From Alphaproteobacteria bacterium (GTDB taxonomy: Bacteria > Pseudomonadota > Alphaproteobacteria > UBA8366): DNA of 8,138 nucleotides. The position numbers and the translations under genes were made by a program. Positions 1 through 4,897 of the stretch are shown here, piece after piece. The stretch covers positions 1 to 8,138 of the forward strand of contig JASLSL010000174.1 of assembly GCA_030743445.1 (NCBI GenBank), written 5' to 3'. The number at the start of each line of letters is the position of its first letter. The first letter of the stretch is position 1. Below the pieces are notes generated by a model. It made no database searches and was not told where the DNA came from. It worked only from the letters and a program-made list of their open reading frames with translations.

Positions 1-279
1 CTGGTCAGCCTCTCATACACACGCGAGATGGAAGCGGAGTCAGATCGTTTCGCTGCGACACTACTCAAAAGCGTTGGCGTTCGCCGCGATGGCCTTGTCC
101 ACTTCTTTGAGCGTTTGCAGCAGAAGGGTGGAGCCCGAGGAAACGCTCTTGCGTTTCTCTCCACCCATCCGCCAAGTGAGGAGCGGGCCCACGCCCTGCT
201 AACGGACCAGGGCGGAGGGCCGGCCATGTCCGATGAGAGCTGGGCGGCGATTAGCGGAATTTGCCAAGGAATAAAATGA
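1..279 (+). CDS. M48-family zinc metallopeptidase, C-terminal fragment
   Basis: The frame is open from the first base and ends at TGA 277-279, so the gene starts outside the window; the first internal ATG is at 28. The visible 92 residues begin LVSLSYTREMEAESDRFA, which fits the M48 motif carrying the third zinc ligand (SRxxExxAD type), so the Glu at fragment position 11 would be that ligand. A helical stretch and a glycine (LLKSVGVRRDG) follow, then LSTHPPSEERAHAL, the conserved C-terminal THPxxxxR segment of M48 peptidases. The HExxH zinc site would lie upstream and cannot be checked. Known family members are membrane-associated or periplasmic proteases such as HtpX, Oma1 and BepA/YfgC. Missing the N-terminus, the subtype cannot be decided. 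It is read toward the phn locus but separated from phnF by over 600 nt of repeat-bearing DNA, so no functional link is implied. Confidence 0.8.
   Translation: MVSLSYTREMEAESDRFAATLLKSVGVRRDGLVHFFERLQQKGGARGNALAFLSTHPPSEERAHALLTDQGGGPAMSDESWAAISGICQGIK
126..166 (+). other. Nested inverted repeat inside the peptidase gene
   Basis: GGGTGGAG (126-133) pairs exactly with CTCCACCC (159-166). Inside it, GAAACGC (140-146) pairs exactly with GCGTTTC (151-157) around the loop TCTT. The result is an outer 8-bp and an inner 7-bp stem joined by an asymmetric internal loop. It lies fully in coding sequence, about 110 nt before the stop, so it may be chance or an mRNA structure. There is no T-run, so it is not a classical terminator. 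Confidence 0.45.
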
Positions 280-365
280 CCCGTTGTACGTCAGCTTCAA
301 TTCCACGACGAGAAGAATACTACAGCGGTGGATTGGTGAACGAACCAGTTTTGTCGCTACATCGC

Positions 366-393
366 ATGTTCGTTTATGGCTATACGCGGACAT
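366..393. repeat. 28-bp interspersed palindrome, degenerate copy
   Basis: It has the same 28-bp length as the clear copies. It keeps the outer ATGT and the full right arm GCGGACAT (386-393), but the left arm and core have drifted. It starts exactly 45 bp before the next copy, and this spacing is the main reason to count it as a member. Confidence 0.55.
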
Positions 394-410
394 GCAATCC
401 AGAATTTTCA

Positions 411-438
411 ATGTCCGCTTTGGGTCAGGAGCGGACAT
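411..438 (-). repeat. 28-bp interspersed palindrome, clear copy
   Basis: The 9-bp arms ATGTCCGCT (411-419) and AGCGGACAT (430-438) are perfect inverted repeats around a 10-nt core. The core reads TTGGGTCAGG, the reverse complement of the CCTGACCCAA-type core of the 823-850 copy, so this copy is inverted relative to the next one at 457-484. Confidence 0.9.
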
Positions 439-456
439 ATTCAGTCCTTGCCATTA

Positions 457-484
457 ATGTCTGCTTTTGACCCAAAGCGGACAT
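457..484 (+). repeat. 28-bp interspersed palindrome, clear copy
   Basis: Arms ATGTCTGCTT (457-466) and AAGCGGACAT (475-484) pair at 9 of 10 positions, with core TTGACCCA. It starts 46 bp after the previous copy and is in opposite orientation to it. Its last seven bases are repeated twice more directly downstream. Confidence 0.9.
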
Positions 485-498
485 CGGACATCGGACAG
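478..498. repeat. Three tandem CGGACAT heptamers
   Basis: CGGACAT (478-484), CGGACAT (485-491) and CGGACAG (492-498) run head to tail. The first heptamer is the end of the right arm of the palindrome at 457-484, so the array looks like local duplication of the repeat edge. Confidence 0.85.
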
Positions 499-549
499 CG
501 CGACTCGCTGGGCGCTGATGCAGGTCAATGCGGTGATCGCGCTGATTAG

Positions 550-561
550 GCATAATTATGC
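550..561. other. 12-bp perfect palindrome GCATAATTATGC
   Basis: The sequence equals its own reverse complement over 12 bases, with an AT core, in the gene-free stretch. It could be a dimeric protein binding site or chance. No gene start lies close enough to suggest an operator role. Confidence 0.4.
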
Positions 562-609
562 TGGCGGCAATCGTCGATGACGGAACCCCTCCCCATCGAT
601 GCGCCGTCT

Positions 610-663
610 GGAGAAGGTGACCGTGCTGGCCTCCTTGGCGCGGCCCTTCTCCTTTTCTCTTTT
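610..663 (+). terminator. Possible weak terminator-like stem-loop
   Basis: GGAGAAGG (610-617) pairs perfectly with CCTTCTCC (645-652), followed by TTTTCTCTTTT (653-663). The 27-nt loop is long for an intrinsic terminator, and the upstream peptidase gene ends 330 nt earlier. The call is therefore weak, and the stem could equally be chance in low-complexity pyrimidine sequence. Confidence 0.2.
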
Positions 664-777
664 GCGCGGCCTTGTTACAGTCAAGTCGACTGCGTCGTAG
701 TTGGCACCTCCAGTGCCCCTCGCTGCGATGTTGTCAAAGGAGGCGGTCGTTTGTCAGATGTGATCGCCTCTTTCGTC

Positions 778-806
778 TTGTCCGCTCCTGACTGGCAGCA
801 GACTAT
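778..806 (+). repeat. 28-bp interspersed palindrome, degenerate copy
   Basis: The left half TTGTCCGCTCCTGAC (778-792) matches the family closely in the same orientation as 823-850. The right half CAGCAGACTAT (796-806) is a decayed AGCGGACAT arm with one extra base. It starts 45 bp before the next copy. Confidence 0.65.
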
Positions 807-822
807 ATTCGGGTGGGCGTCT

Positions 823-850
823 ATGTCCGGTCCTGACCCAAAGCGGACAT
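823..850 (+). repeat. 28-bp interspersed palindrome, clear copy
   Basis: ATGTCCGGT (823-831) pairs with AGCGGACAT (842-850) at 8 of 9 positions around core CCTGACCCAA. It lies 60 bp beyond the end of the phnF coding region. In transcripts of phnF it would form a stem-loop in the 3' untranslated region. Confidence 0.9.
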
Positions 851-910
851 GCGGGCCGCTTAGCGGATGGACTTCGGACCGACGCCCAAGGAGCCGCCAG
901 ACCAAAGGCT

Positions 911-1633
911 TCAGGACTCGATCACGAGCTGCACCCGGTCGGCAGCGAAGCGTGCGATGCCGTACTCCAGCGGACGGTCGTCGGCGTCGACGTTGATCGC
1001 CTCGGAAACCAGTACCGGCCGGCTCTTCGGGATCTCGAGGTGGCGTATCTCGTCGGCATGGGGCAGACGGGCCGTGATGCGCGTTGTTTTGCGGGTGTAG
1101 TCCTCGATGCCGTATCGACGGAAGGTCTTGGTGACCGAGCCCTCTTGGCCGAAAACCTCGATCAGATCGGGGAACCGGCGGTGCGAGAAATAGTGGACGC
1201 CCAGGCTAACGACTTGACCGTCGGCGCGCATGCGGGTCTCGACACGCACCACCGGGCTGCCGCTGCGCAGGCCCAGGGCCTTGGCGACCGTCGCGTCGGC
1301 CGGTTCCTTGAGCGCGCCAATCAGCTCGCCCGAGGGCGTCATCTGCATGCGTTGGATGTTCTCCCTGAAGCGCGTGCGCTTGCCGACCCGGTAGCCGATG
1401 ACGCTGTCCTGGACGAAGGTGCCGCGGCCTTGCTCGATCCGCACCAGCCCCTGCTCCTGTAACCAGGCGATGGCGCGACGCACCGTATGGCGGTTGACGC
1501 CGAAACGCGCGGCGAACTCGATCTCGGTCGGCAGGCGGCCGGTTGCGCCATAGGCGCGCCGGCCGATCTCTTGCTCCAGCGTTTCGGCGATCTGCCACCA
1601 CAGGGCGACGCCGGCGCCGCGGTCCAAGGCCAT
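911..1633 (-). CDS. phnF: GntR/HutC-family repressor PhnF of the phn operon
   Basis: This is a 240-residue DNA-binding regulator. Residues 9-76 form a GntR winged helix-turn-helix with the hallmark segments LPTE (34-37), FGVNRHTVRRAI (44-55) and GRGTFV (69-74). Residues from about 95 to 235 fit a UTRA effector domain, as in the HutC/FarR branch, and the length is usual for PhnF. The start ATG (1633-1631) follows an AAAAGGA ribosome site (1646-1640). The stop is TGA at 913-911. It is divergent from phnG across 131 nt that hold the likely operator. By analogy with PhnF proteins it should repress the phn genes, and perhaps itself, until a phosphonate-related ligand or phosphate starvation relieves it; the ligand cannot be read from the sequence. 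The family call is secure. The PhnF name rests on domain type plus position beside phnG. Confidence 0.92.
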   Translation of the reverse strand: MALDRGAGVALWWQIAETLEQEIGRRAYGATGRLPTEIEFAARFGVNRHTVRRAIAWLQEQGLVRIEQGRGTFVQDSVIGYRVGKRTRFRENIQRMQMTPSGELIGALKEPADATVAKALGLRSGSPVVRVETRMRADGQVVSLGVHYFSHRRFPDLIEVFGQEGSVTKTFRRYGIEDYTRKTTRITARLPHADEIRHLEIPKSRPVLVSEAINVDADDRPLEYGIARFAADRVQLVIES

Positions 1634-1683
1634 GTCGCGATCCTTTTGCTCGAAAGCGGGTTTTAATTTCGCGGCCGGGACGG

Positions 1684-1700
1684 TAGCATATAAATATATA
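1684..1700. promoter_or_regulatory. AT-rich core of the divergent phnF/phnG promoter region
   Basis: TAGCATATAAATATATA is the only strongly AT-rich run between the two divergent genes. It contains TATAAA (1689-1694) and TATATA (1695-1700) as possible -10 elements on the plus strand, and TATATATTTATA on the minus strand. No good -35 hexamer sits at 16-18 bp for either direction, so transcription starts cannot be placed. Confidence 0.4.
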
Positions 1701-1731
1701 GACGTCTAGATGAATATTGGCATTCGTCTAG
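1698..1731. promoter_or_regulatory. Probable PhnF operator: CGTCTAG half-site cluster
   Basis: TAGACGTCTA (1699-1708) is a perfect palindrome. CTAGATGAAT (1706-1715) and ATTCGTCTAG (1722-1731) form an inverted repeat with one mismatch and a 6-nt spacer. The heptamer CGTCTAG recurs as a direct repeat at 1703-1709 and 1725-1731, 22 bp apart (about two helical turns). The cluster abuts the AT-rich core and lies 33 nt before the phnG start, a position where a bound dimer could block transcription both ways. The assignment to PhnF is inferred from position and symmetry. Confidence 0.6.
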
Positions 1732-1751
1732 GCTTGATTTTGTCGTGTGCT

Positions 1752-1756
1752 GGAGG
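1752..1756 (+). promoter_or_regulatory. phnG ribosome binding site (sets the start at 1765)
   Basis: GGAGG lies 8 nt before ATG 1765. An in-frame GTG at 1747 would put this site inside the gene, and the in-frame ATG at 1795 has no purine-rich site before it. This favours 1765. Confidence 0.7.
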
Positions 1757-1764
1757 GTGGCGGA

Positions 1765-2250
1765 ATGTCGGACGGAACACGCGGATTGGACTCGATGACC
1801 TCGGATCAAGCGGCGCGCCGGCGCTGGATGGGCGTGCTCGCCAAGGCGCGGCTGGCCGAACTCGAGGCGGCGTGGGCGGGGCTCGACGACAGGCCCACCT
1901 ACACCTGGCTGAGGCGGCCCGAGGTCGGTCTCGTCATGGTGCGCGGCCGCGCCGGCGGCACGGGCACGCGCTTCAACCTCGGGGAGATGACGGTGACGCG
2001 CTGCGCCTTGCGGGTCGAGGGTGGCTCCGTCGGGTTCGGCTACGTCCAGGGTCGCGATGGCGTCCACGTGGAACTCGCCGCGGCCTTCGATGCGCTGATG
2101 CAGACGCCGGAGCGGCACGACAAGATCGAGCGCGAGATCATCGCGCCGCTCGAGGCGTCGCAGGCGGCGCGCAGGCAGGACCGCTCGAGGAAGGCGAATG
2201 CGACCAAGGTCGAGTTCTTCACCATGGTGCGCGGGGAGGACGTGCGATGA
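1765..2250 (+). CDS. phnG: C-P lyase core complex subunit PhnG
   Basis: This 161-residue protein is a subunit of the cytoplasmic PhnGHIJ core complex. With PhnI, PhnH and PhnL it transfers ribose triphosphate from ATP to the phosphonate. Family segments are RRRWMGVLAKA (18-28), GGTGTRF (64-70), GYVQGRD (92-98) and the C-terminal VEFFTMVRGE (149-158), all collinear with the E. coli protein as I know it. The chosen ATG has a good ribosome site. The second in-frame ATG at 1795 begins MTSDQAARRRWM, the point where the E. coli protein starts, so the first ten residues may be a short extension or not translated. Its stop overlaps the phnH start by 4 nt (ATGA). It is the first gene of the operon, beginning 33 nt after the putative operator. 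Confidence 0.96.
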   Translation: MSDGTRGLDSMTSDQAARRRWMGVLAKARLAELEAAWAGLDDRPTYTWLRRPEVGLVMVRGRAGGTGTRFNLGEMTVTRCALRVEGGSVGFGYVQGRDGVHVELAAAFDALMQTPERHDKIEREIIAPLEASQAARRQDRSRKANATKVEFFTMVRGEDVR

Positions 2251-2852
2251 GCGGCACCGTCGGTGGCCACGATCTGGCGCCCGGCTTCGCCGACCCGGTG
2301 CTCGGGAGCCAGAGCGCCTTCCGCGGCGTGCTCGAGGCGATGTCGCGGCCGGGGCGCGTGGTGACGCTGTCCACCCTACCCACCGCGCCCGCGCCGCTCG
2401 ACCCGGCAACGGCCGCATTGGCGCTCACCCTGATGGACTTCGACACGCCGCTGTGGCTCGACGACGCGGCGACGACGGATTCGGTGACGGATTACCTCAA
2501 GTTCCATTGCGGCTGTCCGGTCACGGGCGAGCCCGACACCGCCCGGTTCGCGATTGTCGCCGACGCCGCCCTGATGCCGCCGCTCGACGCCTTCGACCCC
2601 GGCAACGACCTCTATCCCGACCAGTCGACGACCGTGATCCTGCAGATGAAGTCCCTGGCCGAGGGACCGCGGCTGCGATTGACCGGACCCGGCATCGAGC
2701 GCGACGCCATTGCGACCGTCGACGGTCTGCCGGCGGGGTTCCTCGACCAGTGGGCCGCGAACCGCACGCTCTATCCGCTCGGCGTCGACATGATCCTGAC
2801 TTGCGACGAGGCCGTCCTCGGCCTGCCGCGCTCGATCGAGCTGGAGGGCTGA
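2247..2852 (+). CDS. phnH: C-P lyase core complex subunit PhnH
   Basis: This 201-residue subunit of the C-P lyase core belongs to the PhnH family, known to have a fold related to PLP-dependent transferases but without the cofactor. Visible family features are the N-terminal GFADPVLGSQSAFRGVLEAM, with the typical MSRPGRV following, then a WLDD motif, FHCGCPV, DLYPDQSTTVIL and LTGPGI near the C-terminal half. The start ATG overlaps the phnG stop and is preceded by GGGGAGG (2233-2239) at 7 nt, inside phnG. The frame stays open upstream to about 1710, but that stretch is antisense to nothing useful and overlaps phnG out of frame, so it was not included. Three bases separate its stop from phnI. 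It is slightly longer than the E. coli protein (about 194 residues). Confidence 0.96.
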   Translation: MSGTVGGHDLAPGFADPVLGSQSAFRGVLEAMSRPGRVVTLSTLPTAPAPLDPATAALALTLMDFDTPLWLDDAATTDSVTDYLKFHCGCPVTGEPDTARFAIVADAALMPPLDAFDPGNDLYPDQSTTVILQMKSLAEGPRLRLTGPGIERDAIATVDGLPAGFLDQWAANRTLYPLGVDMILTCDEAVLGLPRSIELEG

Positions 2853-2855
2853 GCG

Positions 2856-3953
2856 ATGTACGTTGCGGTCAAGGGCGGTGAGAAGGCGATCCTCAACTCG
2901 CACGAGCTGCTGGCCGAGCGCCGGCGCGGCGACCCCGAGGTTTCGGAGCTCGGCATCAGACAAATCAAGGAACAGCTCACGCTCGCCGTCGACCGGGTAA
3001 TGACCGAGGGCTCGATCTACGATCCCGATCTCGCCGCGCTGGCCATCAAGCAGGCTCGCGGCGACCTGGTCGAGGCGATCTTCCTGTTGCGCGCCTACCG
3101 CACGACGCTGGCGCGCTTCGGCGCGACGGAGCCGATCGACACCGCGCGGATGGCGGTACAGCGCCGCATCTCGGCAGCCTTCAAGGACCTGCCCGGCGGC
3201 CAGGTGCTGGGCCCGAGCTTCGACTACACCCACCGCCTGCTCGACTTCGATCTGATGCAAGAGGCCGAGACCGCGCCCGAGGCCGAGCGGGCGCCAAAGC
3301 CGGTCGACGACGACATGCCACGCGTCGCCGACATCCTCGACAGCGAAGGGCTGATTGAAATCGACGAGCCCGACGACGAGGAACGCGAGGTCGCCGATCT
3401 GACTCGCCAGCCGCTGACCTTTCCGGCCGAACGCGACCAGCGCCTACAGAACCTGGCGCGCGGCGACGAGGGGTTCCTGCTCGCGCTCGGCTATTCGACG
3501 CAGCGCGGCTACGGCCGCAACCATCCTTTCGGCGGCGAGATCAGGATGGGCGAGGTCGCGGTCGAGCTGACGCCGGAGGAGCTGGGCTTCCCGATCGAGA
3601 TCGGCGAGATCACGGTCACCGAATGCCAGATGATCAACCAGTTCAAGGGCAACGAGGACACGCCGCCGCAGTTCACCCGCGGCTACGGCCTGACCTTCGG
3701 GCATTGCGAGCGCAAGGCGATGGCGATGGCGCTGGTCGATCGCGCGCTCAGGTCGGCCGAGCTCGGCGAGACGCCGGCCTTCCCGGCGCAGGACGAGGAG
3801 TTCGTGCTATACCACGCCGACAACGTCGAGGCCTCGGGATTCGTCCAACACCTCAAGCTGCCGCACTACGTCGACTTTCAGTCGGAGCTGCAGATGGTGC
3901 GCCGCCTGCGCGAGCAGTTCGAGGCGCGAAAGCGCGGCGAGGCGGCGGAATGA
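2856..3953 (+). CDS. phnI: C-P lyase core complex subunit PhnI
   Basis: This 365-residue subunit is the catalytic partner for the first step. With G, H and L it displaces adenine from MgATP with the phosphonate, giving alpha-D-ribose 1-phosphonate 5-triphosphate. The start ATG has GGAGGG (2843-2848) 7 nt upstream. Motifs seen are MYVAVKGGEKAI at 1-12, LAVDRVMTEG at 43-52, FLLRAYRTTL at 76-85, and GDEGFLLALGYSTQRGYGRNHPF from 203. HLKLPH (332-337) carries two His five residues apart, matching the pair that binds zinc at the PhnI-PhnJ interface in the E. coli complex. An acidic, low-conservation stretch (135-181) lies in the middle. Its stop overlaps the phnJ start as ATGA. Family length is about 354-370, so the gene is full length. 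Confidence 0.97.
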   Translation: MYVAVKGGEKAILNSHELLAERRRGDPEVSELGIRQIKEQLTLAVDRVMTEGSIYDPDLAALAIKQARGDLVEAIFLLRAYRTTLARFGATEPIDTARMAVQRRISAAFKDLPGGQVLGPSFDYTHRLLDFDLMQEAETAPEAERAPKPVDDDMPRVADILDSEGLIEIDEPDDEEREVADLTRQPLTFPAERDQRLQNLARGDEGFLLALGYSTQRGYGRNHPFGGEIRMGEVAVELTPEELGFPIEIGEITVTECQMINQFKGNEDTPPQFTRGYGLTFGHCERKAMAMALVDRALRSAELGETPAFPAQDEEFVLYHADNVEASGFVQHLKLPHYVDFQSELQMVRRLREQFEARKRGEAAE

Positions 3954-4897
3954 CCGAGGCGGGACGCAGCACGGCGACGGCGGGCCGCAGCGTTGGCGAG
4001 GCCTACAACTTCGCCTACCTCGACGAGCAGACCAAGCGCATGATCCGACGCTGCATCCTCAAGGCGGTCGCCGTGCCCGGCTACCAGGTGCCGTTCGGCA
4101 GTCGCGAGATGCCGCTGCCCTACGGCTGGGGCACCGGCGGCATCCAGGTCACGGCAAGCATCATCGGCCCGGACGACACGCTGAAAGTGATCGACCAGGG
4201 GGCCGACGACACCACCAACGCAGTCAGCATTCGCCGCTTCTTCGCCCGTGTCGCCGGCATCGAGACGACCGATCGCACCGCCGAGGCGACGGTCATCCAG
4301 ACCCGCCACCGCATCCCCGAGCATCCCATGCGCGAGGATCAAATCCTCGTCCTGCAGGTGCCGAAGCCCGAGCCGATGCGTTACCTCGAGCCGCGCGAGC
4401 TCGAGTGCCGCAAGATCCACGGATTCTCCGAATACGGCTTGATGCATGTCCAGCTCTACGAGGATATCGCCAAGTTCGGCGAGATCACCACGACCTACGA
4501 CTATCCGGTGATGGTCAACCGCCGGCATCTGATGTCGCCGACGCCGATCCCCAAGTTCGACAATCCGAAGATGCACCGTTTTCCCGCCCTGCAGCTGTTC
4601 GGCGCCGGGCGCGAGAAGCGCATCTACGCGATCCCGCCCTACACCGAGGTCAAGAGCCTGGACTTCGACGACCACCCCTTCGAGGTGCAGACGTGGGACG
4701 AGTGCTGTGCGTTGTGTGGTGCGGAGGACAGCTTCCTCGACGAGGTCATCACCGACGACGAAGGTGGCAAGATGTTCGTCTGCTCCGACTCGCACTATTG
4801 CGGCGAGCGCCGCGCGGCGGGACATGTCGGGCCGATGGAGGGCGAGGATGCGCCGTCCTTCGCCAGGCCCGCCGATCAGGAGGCGGACGGGTCATGA
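3950..4897 (+). CDS. phnJ: Carbon-phosphorus lyase PhnJ (radical SAM)
   Basis: This 315-residue enzyme cleaves the C-P bond of ribose 1-phosphonate 5-phosphate, giving the hydrocarbon and 5-phosphoribosyl 1,2-cyclic phosphate. The cluster motif C-x2-C-x21-C-x5-C is intact: Cys253, Cys256, Cys278 and Cys284, the same non-canonical spacing as E. coli Cys241/244/266/272. The glyc(yl)-radical Gly corresponds to Gly44 in VPGYQVPFG. Other landmarks are YNFAYLDEQTKRMIRR (19-34), QGADDTTNAVSIR (83-95) and IPKFDNPKM (200-208). The offset from the E. coli numbering is a constant +12, so no internal indels are apparent. Odd points are an extra Cys252 directly before the first ligand and a 31-residue Ala/Glu/Asp-rich tail after the last Cys. 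The start overlaps the phnI stop; GAGG lies 7 nt upstream. Confidence 0.98.
   Translation: MTEAGRSTATAGRSVGEAYNFAYLDEQTKRMIRRCILKAVAVPGYQVPFGSREMPLPYGWGTGGIQVTASIIGPDDTLKVIDQGADDTTNAVSIRRFFARVAGIETTDRTAEATVIQTRHRIPEHPMREDQILVLQVPKPEPMRYLEPRELECRKIHGFSEYGLMHVQLYEDIAKFGEITTTYDYPVMVNRRHLMSPTPIPKFDNPKMHRFPALQLFGAGREKRIYAIPPYTEVKSLDFDDHPFEVQTWDECCALCGAEDSFLDEVITDDEGGKMFVCSDSHYCGERRAAGHVGPMEGEDAPSFARPADQEADGS

Larger units (their letters stand above)
280..910. other. Gene-free stretch with palindromic repeats
   Basis: I find no convincing gene here. Open frames on both strands run through the 28-bp palindromes and take peptides such as MSALGQERT or DPKRT from them, which marks them as repeat translations. 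Composition differs from the phn genes: bases 301-480 hold 85 G/C in 180 (47%), against 44 in 60 (73%) at 4081-4140 in phnJ. Contents are five palindrome copies (three clear, two degenerate), a triple heptamer, a 12-bp perfect palindrome and a GGAGAAGG/CCTTCTCC stem with a pyrimidine tail, each listed separately. A shrunken arm pair CCGCT-T-AGCGG lies at 856-866. Confidence 0.7.

Noticed and set aside
366..484. CRISPR array, because of 28-bp repeats with regular spacing.
   Set aside because: Spacers are only 17-18 bp, copies differ in sequence and orientation, each repeat is a near-complete palindrome, and no cas gene is in the window.
577..996. 139-codon plus-strand open frame with a hydrophobic, signal-peptide-like start (AGLLGAALLLFSFA).
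   Set aside because: It runs through two palindrome copies (778-806, 823-850) and into the antisense strand of phnF, its second half is Arg-rich shadow sequence, and it has no clear ribosome site.
1040..1462. 140-codon plus-strand open frame opposite phnF.
   Set aside because: It is the antisense of a clear GntR/UTRA gene, with no ribosome site and no recognisable motif.
1734..1762. TTGATT (1734-1739) as a -35 element for phnG.
   Set aside because: A -10 element at the right distance would overlap the ribosome site, and no TATAAT-like hexamer is there.
1710..2246. Upstream extension of the phnH frame to an ATG at 1710.
   Set aside because: It overlaps phnG out of frame, is Gly/Arg-rich shadow sequence, and starts inside the operator. 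The ATG at 2247 has a good ribosome site and fits the family length.
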